A stretch of DNA of 64,000 nt, taken from NCBI GenBank assembly GCA_036936605.1, contig JAUPFV010000002.1, positions 125,968,376-126,032,375 on the forward strand, in the 5' to 3' direction. Positions 1 through 11,387 of the stretch are shown here, piece by piece. Each line of letters starts with the position of its first letter. Position 1 is the stretch's first letter. This stretch comes from Limnanthes douglasii subsp. nivea. Lineage: Eukaryota; Streptophyta; Magnoliopsida; Brassicales; Limnanthaceae. The notes beneath the pieces were generated by a model. The model was given only the letters and a program-made list of their open reading frames with translations. It ran no database searches and was not told where the DNA came from. The position numbers and the translations under genes were made by a program.

Positions 1-477
1 TTTACTATGCTTTACTCTATTTCTAATTGTTAAAAATATGTTATACAAAAAGCAAAGCTGCCTAAAAGTTAGACAGCTTGAATGGCACTGCTCTTTCTTT
101 GGTTTAGGGTTTGGTAGCCAAAAAGATAAAAAGATTAGATAACAGGACCTTCCTTGAAATCTCCTTTCTTTCTCTTCCACCAAACACTCCTTTTCACAAT
201 AGTTTCCAAGTACAAAGTACTGTAATCAAAATGCACCTTTTTTTCTTATTCCAAATTGCTAAAATATAACTTTGTATGAGCTGTATTCGTAGCTTTGTAA
301 CTTAAAAAAAGGATCTTTTCGAGTAAAGGTGGTAAACAAATAAAGTTTCAAGCAGAGTAAATACATATATATGCCTTCAGATGCATTTACAACCATGCAC
401 CGAGTAAATATGCCTTGTTTCTTTTCTTCTTTAAAGTGTTCGTATCAATATGATTATAAAAATGTAGGTACTACCAC
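1..477. other. AT-rich upstream region, no gene seen
   Basis: No open frame, RNA gene or mobile-element motif is recognisable. The right end leads into the two TATA motifs of the small gene that starts at 562, so the segment probably contains that gene's promoter and distal upstream DNA. Confidence 0.5.
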
Positions 478-513
478 TATATAAATTATTTACTTGTTGA
501 TGGCTATATAAAT
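478..513 (+). promoter_or_regulatory. Two TATA boxes upstream of the small gene
   Basis: TATATAAAT occurs at 478-486 and again at 505-513, which is 76-84 and 49-57 nt before the ATG at 562. Either would place transcription start a few tens of bases before the start codon, as expected for a short plant 5' UTR. Which one is used cannot be told from sequence. Confidence 0.55.
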
Positions 514-561
514 TCTATCTTAACACACCATTGCATACAAACTTGATTAGCTTTGAATTTG

Positions 562-804
562 ATGGGCCAGAGAAAATCATTTTCGGTATGTTCCATATTC
601 AAGATGTTCACGTCTTGTTGTGCGGATGGACGCGATAACATGAGTGAAGATGGATTTCACGCGAGATCAAGAATGTGTGCTAGTGATCAAGATAACAGGC
701 GCTGGTTTGCTGAACCTGGTATTGACCGAAAAGCTACCGCCTTCATCAACAGGTTTTACGAGGCTCGTGTCTCGGACCCTGCTTACAAAACTCTCCCTCC
801 TTAA
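562..804 (+). CDS. Small conserved plant protein of unknown function, 80 aa
   Basis: An intact single-exon frame begins at the ATG at 562; a TTG nine bases upstream is in frame but is unlikely to be the plant start. The protein has a basic, Ser/Phe-rich N-terminus (MGQRKSFSV), a Cys pair in the MFTSCC segment, and a C-terminal block with IDRKATAF, FYEARVSDP and a short tail. From memory, this C-terminal pattern occurs in small uncharacterised plant proteins that end in an IDRKA-x-FI-x2-FY-x2-RVSDP type motif; I know no assigned function. No signal peptide or membrane span is evident. Two TATA motifs lie upstream and AATAAA is at 913-918, about 110 nt after the stop, so the transcription unit looks complete. 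It is the only non-transposon gene I can support in the window. Confidence 0.6.
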   Translation: MGQRKSFSVCSIFKMFTSCCADGRDNMSEDGFHARSRMCASDQDNRRWFAEPGIDRKATAFINRFYEARVSDPAYKTLPP

Positions 805-2032
805 TTTATAAACCTTGTTTCTACTACTATTTACTATTATGTAGTTTTTTTAGCCTACTAAAATTATATTGCTTTGCTCTTCTTCTGTTATTGTACGCCT
901 TCTTTTTTCAATAATAAATATTTACTTGATATCATTACTTTTGCTTTTCGGTGTGTATCATTTAGACAAAAGGCAATGAAAATTTTATAACAAGGAATTA
1001 GATATAATGATAGATATCTTAATGTAATTAGATTGAATAAATCATTAATACAGTCCGTAATATATCATCGAACAAATTGGAAGAGTGCGTAATGCACGAT
1101 TTGTTTAAATATAATACTAGCATATTACCAGCATTGCTTAATCAATGATTAGGAAGGTGTTAAATAAGGGATTAGAAGAAATATTAGTGAACAACCTTTG
1201 CCTTGGCTGGATACTATCTTTTGGCCTGTTTTGTAATGGCCAATCTGACTAGAACAGTAAAAAATGAGTAGAAGTTAGAACAGTGAAGAAGCATCAAGTT
1301 TGGTGATGAGCCAAAAGATTATTCTGTTTTTTTTATAAAAAAAAGCAGTCGCAATTCTTCACTTACAATTATTTTGTTTGGCCGAGCGACACAAGTTGCA
1401 ATATTCTCGTTTAGTTTATGGCACATGTATGCTGCTTCTTGAACTGATTGGGGTGGGGTGAAGAGAATCTAGGTGAAACTAAACTTCACGGAACCCTACC
1501 TCTAGGTGGAATATTTTTTCTTTTTTAATAATTTAGGTGGAATATTTTACTACTCTTATCTAATATCGTACGAATGTCCTATACATTGTATATATATCTT
1601 TTAGTGAAAAAATATATTCAACTATATATCGGTCGATATAAATGATATATTTGGACGTGGTTGATATGTTTAAGCCGATGGATTAATTATACTCATTTAA
1701 ATTATTTAAAATTATAAAAATTAATTCAGTAGGGTATAATCCCGATCGCAAAGCGATATATAAGTGTATGACGCAATTGCGTCTTAACCCAATTGCATTG
1801 TCTACAAATATGAGATGTAAGTCATGAAATCGTCTGATGTTTTCGTGATTCGATTAGGCATAAAACCAAAACCCTTGACTTTTTGTCATCTGTATTTTGT
1901 ATAGGTTTCTTCTTCGTATATGCAAGTTTAGTGTTCTTTTAGAGTCGCATATTGTTTCTACAAGATTGTAGAAACGTAAACAAAGGAGATTCAAGAATTA
2001 TATCATGAAATCAACATCTATAAATCTACTGG
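805..2032. other. AT-rich 3' flank and intergenic DNA
   Basis: It contains the AATAAA signal at 913-918 for the small gene. Beyond that I see no coding or structural signal, only AT-rich sequence with short homopolymer runs. Confidence 0.5.
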
Positions 2033-2392
2033 AATTAATTATTGTCAAGATGAACAACTTCACAAGTAAGTGATTCTCTTATCGTTTTAGTACATCTATA
2101 AATCTACTGGAATTAATTATTGTCAAGATGAACAACCTCACAAGTAAGTGATTATCTTATCTTTTTGGTAGAACTGAGCCACACAATGGTTGATTTACTT
2201 TATGTATATTATAATTAATTATTGTCAAGATGAACAACTTCACAAGTAAGTGATTCTCTTATCGTTTTAGTACATCTATAAATCTACTGGAATTAATTAT
2301 TGTCAAGATGAACAACCTCACAAGTAAGTGATTATCTTATCGTTTTGGTAGAACTGAGCCACAAAATGGTTGATTTAATTTATGTATATTAT
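2033..2392. repeat. 180-bp tandem duplication with internal sub-repeat
   Basis: Unit 1 (2033-2212) and unit 2 (2213-2392) are direct tandem copies that differ at only a few positions, for example ATCTTTTT versus ATCGTTTT and CACAATGG versus CAAAATGG. Within each unit a block of about 65 bp (AATTAATTATTGTCAAGATG onwards) is itself present twice, so four copies of the sub-block lie in a row; an extra CATCTATAAATCTACTGG leader starts at 2015. Confidence 0.85.
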
Positions 2393-3639
2393 AGACTTAT
2401 TGAGTCATTCAATAGGTTTTATCAATTGTATTATACAATTAGACAATTAGTATGATTTTTTTATTCGAGTAAAGAATTCATGTCATTAGGATAATATGAT
2501 TAATTGAATTGGTTAGGGTATGATCTATGGTTTTGTGAAAAAATATGTTCAAATTAATTTATTCATAAAAACATGATTAAGATGTTTATGTGGAACAATA
2601 TATATATTGGAATGGACAATATGTTTTTTTAGAGTTTATTTGTTGCTGAAAAATTATTCTTCTAATTTTTGTATCAAATAATCACTATATTAAAGGGATA
2701 AATCGGACATGGATAGACAATGGCTAATCGACGAAGTAATCTTTGATGGTATCGTCGATCGAGGACTGTCCAGTAAGGTTCAACTTTGCCACCAACGAGT
2801 TGCCATCACGGCTCAAACGTCACAACACTTTGCTGTAAGTAACCACACTCCTACCGTGAGACAACAACTGCAACCATTGGCTGGGCATTAAGCCCAACGA
2901 CAACATGCTGGCTGGGCCAGATCGGCTTCAGCGAGAGCTCTGTTGGTTGGACCGTTCAGTTCAACGACAGTAGTAGCCTGTTGCAACAAAAAGCTCATCG
3001 CCGTAGGGCACAACTTGAATATATATAGGAAAAAATAAAAATTTAATTCAACTTTATAAAAATTTAAGGTATTTTTTCAATTTTATGACTTGTGACTACA
3101 TGATTTGTATTTGGACATCTTGGATTTTGTATGTATATGTAGTGTAAATAAGTTATGTATTTAAATATTTATGTGGATATGCATGACCAAGGTTTCAGAT
3201 TATGGTGGGTGACTCATAAAATTAATTAATTGGTTCCAGAAAGGTTAATTGATATATTGCGGATCCTATGATATGAAAGGTACAATGAATTAATTTAATT
3301 TCAAATATTGTTGACCCAAAGTATAGTCAATGCTTGGAATGATTAATCATGAACTAAAAAAATATATTATGAATTAATAATTAAGCTTTTATTAATTAAA
3401 CTATGTGGAATTAGCCCAAAAAAGGTTTTATGGTAGTTGACAAATTAAAATGTTAGATCAATGGTAACTATTTTAAAACTCATATATACGAGTTATTATA
3501 TTTTACCAAATATGTTTTATTATCATTTTATGTTATGTTTTACTTGTATATACCACATTCAAGCATGTTTATGTCATTTGTTTTGTGTTTTATGTGTTAT
3601 GTATTAAATATTATATAGTTTTTGTTATTGGTTATAATC
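2393..3639. other. AT-rich DNA with one short unassigned frame
   Basis: A 60-codon frame at 2709-2891 lies in a locally more GC-rich patch (about 2700-3000) but resembles nothing I know. The patch could be a decayed insertion or part of the 5' region of the copia relic that follows. No LTR or PBS was recognised. Confidence 0.4.
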
Positions 3640-3659
3640 TGATGGAGAATAAGCCTCAT

Positions 3660-4400
3660 GGGTTCGATGAGTCAAATTTTAAAAATGGAAACATGATATA
3701 GAGTTGTTCTTAAAGTGTCATGATCATGACCAAACATTGATGGTGCTTAAACCAACCCTTTTACTAATGAAAGTAAATCTGAGAAACAAAAGGATTTGGA
3801 GAACTTGGAAAAGTACAATTGGTTGTTACTAACCTTCATGTATCGAAGGATTCCAGTTGCTTTATGTGGGGCTGTTCTAACAGAGATTACTACCGTCTAT
3901 GAATTTCTCATAGAGGTTGAGAAATGTTTTGTCAAGAATGAAAAAGTGAGAATTTAGTGTTTGATCAACAAGATTCCCCAAAAAGTACAATGGCAAATGA
4001 GATATCAAAGAACACCTTCTTAAGATGTCTATGATTGTCACAAATCTAAAGGAAATCAAGGTGGACCACCTTGAAGAGTGTGCAGTATGATCCATCTTTC
4101 AGTTACTCCTTGCTAATTTTAAGAATTTTTAGTTTATCAATAACTGCATGCGGGGAAATTATATAGTTAATGAGCTAATTCCACATGTTGAACAAGAGGA
4201 TGGGAGACTGAAAGAGCAACAAACTAAGATAATCATGGTAAGATCCAATAACGGTGCAGGTCATAAGCGGCGATTTGATAGGTAAGGGATAATTTTTTTG
4301 TCCAAATAAGAAGAATAAACAAAAATAATCGAACGAGGGTAGATATTTTCTTTGCAAAGAAAATGGACATATAACACAAAATTGTGAGAAACAACGAGCT
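3660..4400 (+). pseudogene. gag: copia gag fragment with zinc knuckle
   Basis: Translated pieces match the copia gag core: a KYNWLLLTFMYRRIP segment, then an EFLIEVEKCFVKNE segment, followed in other frames by SMIVTNLKEIKVD and NELIPHVEQEDGRL. A nucleocapsid knuckle of C-x2-C-x4-H-x4-C form (CKENGHITQNC region, near 4355) ends the fragment. Several frame changes and stops make it non-functional. Confidence 0.75.
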
Positions 4401-4505
4401 TACACGAAAAGTAAAGTTAATCTCACAACTTTGGTATGTTTATAAATTAATCTTATTTCAGTTGCAAATAAAACTTCGTGGGTTGATACATCTAGGACCA
4501 CCCAT

Positions 4506-4910
4506 GTGTGTATTTCCTTACAGGATACGATAATGAGCCGCAACCTAAGTGAAGACAAAATGTCCATCTACATCACGAAAGGGAATTCATTCCAAGTTTT
4601 GTCTATGTGTGATTTCTATTTAAAAATTTCTACTCGACATTTATTATTATTGGAAGATGTTATGTTTGTGCCTTCTTGTAGAAGGAATTTGATTTATTAT
4701 CACGTTTTGAATAATTTTGGTTATTCTTGTATGTTTAGAAGTAATCAACTAACTCTTTCCTCTTATTATATGGTTGTTCGTTCTGGTAGTTTAATAATAA
4801 ATGGTAGACTACATTTACTAGATATTGTTGAGCATCACAACATAGTCATGAACACACAAGTAATAAAATATATGTCAAAAAATTATTTAAACTGTGGTAC
4901 AAACACTTAG
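4506..4910 (+). pseudogene. copia protease / pre-integrase fragment
   Basis: This open stretch of 134 codons follows the zinc knuckle and matches the region after the copia protease active site. It includes a SWVDTSRTTHV segment just upstream, in place of the usual W-x-D-S-G-A-x-x-H motif, and a VMFVPSCRRNLI segment typical of the block before integrase. The catalytic DSG is not preserved. Confidence 0.65.
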
Positions 4911-5069
4911 AAATCATATATCCAAAATTAGAATGAATAGTCTTGTCGATGAAGGTTTATTTAGGTCCCCTAGAGTACACAAACTTTGTTACCTATATCT
5001 AATGTGTCAAGAGGGAACATACCATAACTAAAAAAGTAACGGAAAACAGAGAAACGTAAGTCCTGAAAC

Positions 5070-5540
5070 TGATTCATACCGCTATTTGAAGTCCTTTTCC
5101 AAAGGAATCATGGAACAAGAAGTGATACTTCATATATGAATACTATCATTTCAAGTACTGTTACCTGCTTCATAATAAGTCAGAAGACCTTGACAGGTTT
5201 ATACAGTTTTAGATCGAAGTTTAAAAGACAAGCACCATTTGTGAGAAACCTAGAGGAGTGTGGTATAGTCCCTCAGTATACGACGTCGGTAGCACCCAGC
5301 GTGAATGGTGTATTTGATACACGAAATCATACACTAAAAAATATAGTTAGAGGTACGATAAGTAATTCAACTCTACCACTATCACTATGGGGAGACGCGA
5401 TCAAACTTGCAGCCTATATACTCAATAGAGTTCCCACTAAGGCAACCGTAAGATCCAATATGAGCTATTGGTTTGGTGTAAGCTTAATTTATTACATCTA
5501 CAAAAATAGTAGTGTTCAAGTATTAAAGGTGTTATAAGTG
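5070..5540 (+). pseudogene. copia integrase fragment
   Basis: The translation contains a core-like CGIVPQYTTSVAPSVNGVFD segment, equivalent to the G-I-x2-Q-x-T-x-P-x2-P-x2-N-G-x2-E block of copia integrase. The terminal Glu region is altered, and a PLSLWGDAIKLAAYILNRVP segment follows. Stops and frameshifts surround it. Confidence 0.7.
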
Positions 5541-5989
5541 TTATTATCATTCCATTAGTAGTATTTTTGAAACGAGATCAAAGTTTCTTGAGGATGCTAA
5601 GTTTGTGGGGAAGAATTCAGGAACATATGTTAATTCTGAGGAAGAATATATAGAGATTCATGAAAATTCTAACAAAGATATTCAAGTATTAGAAGACTAG
5701 ACTTTAATGCTAATCATTTTATCCCCTTTAAAATAATAAGATACTCAAAATAACATACATGTTCAAGTTGAGGTTTTTAACCAGAATACAAATATGGTCC
5801 AGTTAGAACAAGAAGACACTCAAAATAATGTTAGTCTTCCACAAGTAAAACATAATTACATTATTCATGATGATCAAACTTTACCTCCTAATTAAGTGAA
5901 ATAATAAGTAATAACTCCCTTAAGAATATCCACAATAGAAAAGAATAATGATATACCTTCAAATTATATTGTATATTTTAAAGAGTCAT

Positions 5990-7560
5990 ATGATGGAACT
6001 ATATCCTTCATCTTACAAACAAGCCATAGAAAGCTATAGCTCTCATATATGGATTGATACTATGAATGAAGAGTATAAATCATTGCAAGAAAATATCGTA
6101 TATGAGCTTGTCTCATTACTTGAAAGGAAAAATTCAATTTGTTATAAGTGGGTTTACAAAATCAAAAAAAATAATTCTAGGTAATGTGAAAAGACATAAA
6201 TAATGCCTTGTAGTGACATGTTATACTTAGTATGAATGGATTAATTTTAAAGAGACCTTCTTTCTAATATCTACGAATGAATACTTTAGAACCATCGTGA
6301 CATTAGTTACAAACTTTGATCTTGAACTTCATCAAATGAATGTAAAGAATACTTTTCTCAATGGTGATATTGATGAAACGATCTATATGATACAACCAAA
6401 ACACTTTCAAATAGACAATTGAAAATTTATGGTATGCAAACTCAAGAAATCTATTTATGGGCACAAACAGGCTTCTTAATTGTGGTACCAAAAGTTCATT
6501 GAGATAATAAATGTTGGCTTTGAGGCCAACTTAGTTGAGGATTATGTGTACCACAAGTTTAATGAGAGTAATTTTATATTTCTGGTATTATGTGTCGATG
6601 ATATATTTATTGTTTCAAACTATAAGGATTTTTACACACTATAAAAACAAATTATATCAGACAAATTCGATATAAAAGATCTTGGAAATGTAACTTATGT
6701 ATTAGGAATCCAGATTCATGAAGATTTCTCTCGTGGAACTCTTGGACTATTACAATATGTGTATATAGAAAATGGGTTGAAAAATTACGTAAAATTTTAA
6801 AACCTTGAGTACCCCTATAGAAAAAGGTGAAAAATTGAGTCTCAATCAATGCCCATAAACAACACTTGAGTTTGAATAAATAAAAGTAATCCATTATGCT
6901 TTGACAATTGGGAATTTAATGTATTCTCAATTTTGTACAATGCCAGACATTTCTTTTATTTTCAATATATTGAGGAAGTATTTAAGCAAACCAGACATGG
7001 ACCAGTACAAGGCAGTTAAAATAATATTCTGATATCTGCACTGAACAAAGGGGCACATGTTGATATATAGGAAGTTAGATAGGTTGGATTTCATTGGGTA
7101 TTTTGACTCATATTTTGGTAGATGCATAGACGCATTGAAAAGAGATTTAGGTAACATATTCGTATTAGCTTGGGATGCATTACCATGGAAACGTATATAA
7201 CAAACACTACTTACATAATTTATTATGACAACCATTGTTTTTACGTGCTTTGAGTTATCAAACCAAACATCGTAGCTGCGTAATTTTATCACTGGATTAC
7301 GTGTTGTACAAGAGAATAAGGTCATGTGAGATTATATTATGACAACAATTTTGTAGTGCAATACTCTTACAGTAAGAGAAGGTTTTCTAAGTCCAAACAC
7401 ATAGATATACAGTTATTTATGTTAAAAGAATAGTATAAAGGGCTTCAATAAGTATAGAGCATATTAGAACGAACTCCATGGTGGTGGATACTCTTATAAG
7501 AGTAGTATTACCAAAGTTGTTTTTCCTGAATTACATTATTATGATGCGTGAAGTTGATTT
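5990..7560 (+). pseudogene. copia reverse transcriptase and RNase H fragments
   Basis: RT blocks occur in order: WIDTMNEEYKSL, YKWVYKIK, HQMNVKNTFLNGDI and CVDDIFIVSN, where the YVDD box has become CVDD near 6594-6605. DKFDIKDLGNVTYVLGIQI follows. RNase H traces include GYFDSYFGRCIDALKRDLG (about 7085-7150), NFITGLRVVQENK (about 7280-7320) and SKHIDIQLFMLKE (about 7395-7435). Multiple frameshifts and stops show it is dead. Confidence 0.75.
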
Positions 7561-7582
7561 CTACTAAAGTAGGACCACTTAA

Positions 7583-7619
<37 letters not shown>

Positions 7620-8640
7620 CAATTATATTTCATATTATTATTTTTATTACATCATATAATTTTTCCAAGATATTTTGAAACGTCATGACTACGATTACCT
7701 AATTGTTGCACTCAATAGTAGTGACAGTCTTTCCTTTATAGTTTGAAAATACTTTACGAGCTACTCTTCTGTATTTAGAAGAAATTCGAAACAAATCTAA
7801 GTCTGTTCTATACACATTATTATTTGTTGTAGCATGCATGCAAAATTATTATTTGTTGTTTAAATTTCCTTTTGTCATGTAACGTGAAGATAAAAATAAT
7901 TAAATCAAATAAGTAAGAGGGATGTATCTCTTTTATAAACAATTTGTTTCCAAATTATTTTGATATTTCTAATTATTAGCCCCGCCAACATTGTTTTGTT
8001 ACTACGAACCAAGTCCAAAGCTTGTTGCTTCAAATATTAGAATTATTATTGTTGATTGTGATGGAGCTTTAAAGTTATGATGACTATTTTTTTATCTCAA
8101 CCTAATTGTTTTTTATTTGTAAGAGATATCTTTAGACTCCTTGAAGTGTTGAGACTACTTTCGAAATCTTTCACCATGACTTTTCCTTTTTGTTTGCTTG
8201 AGGGGTATTGTGACTCCATAACTGTTAAGGACTACTTTTGAAATTATTCACTCAGATTTTATCTTATTTGTTGGATTGAGAGGTGTTGAAAGACCCTAAG
8301 GTGATGATTGAGCTTTCTCACTCTTAAAGCGTTAAAGAATTTGTTTATAGAGAATATAGTAAAGTATGATATGGTTTAACATATGAGGAATGTAAGATAG
8401 TATTATACGAATCAAGCTTGAATGTATGATTTAGTTACATTGGCTCATAAGCCTAATTTTTATTGAAGTTTGGCTTGTAAACCTCATCGATATTTGTTCT
8501 CGGTTCGTAAGCGTATTTCATAATGATGCTTAACTCCTAAACCTAATGTGCATCCAATTTTCTAGTACAAAAATAAAAGTATTAAAAATTAAAAAACATA
8601 GGTTTCCCATGTTGGGGCCTTATTGAACCGAACGTTGGCC
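7561..8640. other. AT-rich DNA with an (AT)n microsatellite
   Basis: A run of alternating AT lies at about 7584-7614. The rest is AT-rich with no recognisable gene; it may include the remnant 3' end of the copia relic. Confidence 0.5.
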
Positions 8641-8662
8641 TTATTGAAATGCGCTATGGCTA

Positions 8663-8888
8663 GTTGAGGATGAACCAAAACTTGTTGAGGTTGAACTAAA
8701 ACTTATTGACATTGAACCGAGACTTTCAGAGGTTGACCCAAGACTTTTTAAGGGGGGCAAGTCTTGTTGAGGTTGTGCCAATACTTGTTGAGGATAAGGC
8801 AAAATTTTCCGAGGTTGAACCAAGACGTAATGAGGCTGAGCCGAGACCTTCTCAGTCTAAGTCAAGAATTGCTGAGACTAAGCGATGA
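8663..8888. repeat. 21-bp minisatellite encoding a seven-residue repeat
   Basis: About 10-11 degenerate copies of a 21-bp unit (for example GTTGAGGTTGAACTAAAACTT) run head to tail. The period is a multiple of three, so each reading frame carries a 7-aa repeat. One plus frame (8764-8961) reads like repeated R-L-S-x-D/E-L-L heptads, another (8706-8888) like V-E-x-E-P-K/R-L, and the minus frame (8823-8641) like L-G-S-x-S-x-S. All are short and lack other gene signals, so I annotate a repeat rather than a gene. Confidence 0.8.
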
Positions 8889-8961
8889 ATTGGATGAATT
8901 AAGTGATGGGCTTGAAGAGGTTGAGTCATGGTTGGGCCGAACTAAGACATGGCGTGATTGA

Positions 8962-10318
8962 GGCTGAACTGAGACTTTCTAATAGTTTGGCTTGATCACA
9001 GACTATGTAAGTAAGTTTTTGGTAGTGATTTTGGACTACCGGGTGGGCTACCCATTCAGTTGGGGCATGAAGCTCAAGGGTGGGACGTTCTGGCGTCAAT
9101 TTCCTTCATTGATCTGAATTGTCTTTGTTTTTATGTATTTTAGAGTGAAAAGGAAACTTACTATGGTTTGTGAGTTTTTGATATCCATATGTGACTATGA
9201 GGTGTGTGGAATTTTCTTTCTCCCTTCCTTTTCTTTTTTGGTCTTCTTTTCATGACGTCAGATCTCATCTCTCAAGTGAATATTCTGAAGTTTGACATCA
9301 AGTTTCTCTCACACAATCCTTCGTTCTCTTCATCTTTACCCTCCATAATTGAATCTCATATGTTGAGGATGAAGTGCAAGTAATCAATGTAGCGTGTAAA
9401 ATTTTAAAATTATTAACATGCTCTTTCCTAACTCTTCCTTCAATTATTTTTGTAATTATTGGATATTTAAGACCGTGATGGTTGGAGCACCCTGAAGGGG
9501 TATATGATCGTTATGAGTTTACGATTGAATGTATAGTTCTTAATCTTCATTTGAATTCACACTAGTTGCTCTTCGATCTTATTTATTTTTTGACTCTTGA
9601 AAGAAAATTTCCAAAAAACGAAACGATTCCCACAAACAGAGGAAATTGGAAATTTGGTGCTGTTAAATCCAGTTTTGACAAATCCGGATGAAGATATGAT
9701 ATCTAACTTAATAGGTAGAGAGGAAAAACCAAAATCAAAATGAAAAAAATGTATCATTTTATTATTTTCAACCACTCATAATATATATATATAGTTACGA
9801 AGTATCTCTAATAATAAATAAAGATGATCATATCTTATAAATTACAAACTAGATATTATGCAAATTAAAATTAGTAGTTTTACTAATCTCATTTTCTATA
9901 AGTTAATAATATATTTAAAGGTTCATATATTTGACTTAATTTTAGTTATTTTGTGGGTTAGCCGCATGCGAATCATGCTCTTCTGGATAAACAATTTACA
10001 TATTTATCAAACTATATTCAAAATATTAAACAATAAAAAATTAATTATATATTTTACAATTTTACTCAATATTTATAATTATTTTTATAATATTTTTAAA
10101 TATATATATAACAATATTTTGAATAAGGTAATGCTGACAAATAATTTTAAAGAGCCATTAGAAATATGTTTTGTATACATTATTTATCTAATAATGATTC
10201 TATTTTTTCGAAAAAATATTTATTAAAAAAGAAATAATTTTAAATATACAAATAATAATTGATACAATATTTAAAATTTAATAAAAAGAATTAGTAACCA
10301 ATTAAATTGAGATGTAAA
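8962..10318. other. AT-rich intergenic DNA
   Basis: No element motif is recognised. The region becomes extremely AT-rich from about 9780 on; frames open there (for example 9858-10226) are low-complexity Ile/Phe/Tyr/Asn-rich translations with no family resemblance. Confidence 0.5.
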
Positions 10319-10327
10319 TTATAAATA
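10319..10327. repeat. Left 9-bp target duplication of MULE-like element
   Basis: TTATAAATA here matches 11379-11387 exactly, just outside the terminal inverted repeats. The AT-rich context weakens the inference slightly. Confidence 0.6.
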
Positions 10328-11378
10328 GGGTAATGCTATATTGGGACCCTTTTTGGTTATAATGAGATCCGAAAATCAAAAAAGAATTTTGTTGATGTGA
10401 ATTGACCATTTTACCCTTCATATATAAAACCAAAATTCTAACCAGAAACCATTTTTTCTTTTTTTTCCTAAAGCTTTCTTTCCAATTTTTTTAACACAGA
10501 AATCCATTTTCCGCCAGTGTAATCATAATCAACATACATCAAATTCTACATATTCAAGCAACAATTTGTTTTTCATTAAGAAACACCTCACCATTACATT
10601 ATTAAATCTCGTTAATTGTATTACGGAATAAAAAATCTTCTCCCTCTAATTCATCTTGATAAATACCGATTGATGGTATCTCTTCTCTCGGGTTAGAGTT
10701 TATGCCATTTTTGTCGTCATCTATAAAGGACATTTTTCCTTTTCTCAAAATATAGAAATAGTAGTGAAATCCATCACCAAACGTGTTCCACTCCATGGAC
10801 CAAGTAAAAGTAGGAGCCTCAAATAAAAGGACGCCTGAAGTGAGGCTGACCAAAAGTAATCGATATAAAAATTTCATCCCATTTCAAAACTCTGTGAACA
10901 CCTTCTAGCATCCCAATAACCTTGCTCGCTGTTGCAGGCCTAGATTTTATGGGTCACCCGCATCCACAAATAGTACATCCTTTAAGTCTCTTCGAAAGTA
11001 AACGTTTCTGCATTCGTGAATCGCGTCTAGACAACTTCTTCCCCAAAATTCAAAAATAAAGCACCCTAATCTCTAAAAACTCACGCAAAATCAACAAACA
11101 GCATACCAAAATGTCGACAATCACTAGAATAACACTTATCTACAACTTACTTTCCAAAAAAATAACAACATTTAGATGAACATTCGAAATCTTGAGTTTT
11201 TTTGGCCGATTTTGAGAGTTGTTTGCGTGGAGAAGAGAGAAAAGAGAAGTTCAGACTGAAATAGAGCTTTTATATCAAGGATAAATTTGTCATTTTGGGG
11301 GTCTCATTATAGCAAAAATAGGTCTCATTATAAAAAGGTCTCATTATAGCCAAAATGAGTCTCAAAATAGTCTTGCCT
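10328..11378. mobile_element. MULE-like non-autonomous TIR element, 1,051 bp
   Basis: The termini are imperfect inverted repeats of about 45 bp at roughly 77 percent identity by eye. The left end starts GGGTAATGCTATATTGGGAC; the reverse complement of the right end starts AGGCAAGACTATTTTGAGAC. Both run into TTGGYTATAATGAGAYC. A 9-bp direct repeat TTATAAATA flanks the element (10319-10327 and 11379-11387), the target-duplication size of Mutator-like elements. Near the right end the GGTCTCATTATA word recurs (11300-11350). No transposase is visible. A 91-codon minus frame at 10877-10602 is unassigned. Confidence 0.65.
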
Positions 11379-11387
11379 TTATAAATA
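11379..11387. repeat. Right 9-bp target duplication of MULE-like element
   Basis: TTATAAATA, identical to 10319-10327. Confidence 0.6.

Larger units (their letters stand above)
3640..7560 (+). mobile_element. Decayed Ty1/copia retrotransposon relic
   Basis: Fragments of a complete copia polyprotein appear in order on the plus strand, spread over all three frames with many stops and indels: gag (about 3640-4140), a CCHC zinc knuckle (near 4355-4395), protease/pre-integrase region (4440-4910), integrase (about 5070-5540), RT (about 5990-6900) and RNase H (about 7000-7540). No matching LTR pair, PBS or target duplication was found, so the outer borders are approximate. The decay implies an old insertion. 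Confidence 0.8.

Noticed and set aside
2709..2891. Small frame of 60 codons in a GC-richer patch
   Set aside because: No homology recognised and no regulatory context; kept only as part of the intergenic description.
9858..10226. Open frame of 122 codons in very AT-rich DNA
   Set aside because: The translation is low-complexity Ile/Tyr/Phe/Asn, with no motif and no promoter or homology clue; such frames are expected by composition.
10602..10877. Minus frame in the MULE-like element as a secreted protein
   Set aside because: It has a hydrophobic N-terminus but no recognisable family, and the element shows decay; a chance frame is as likely.
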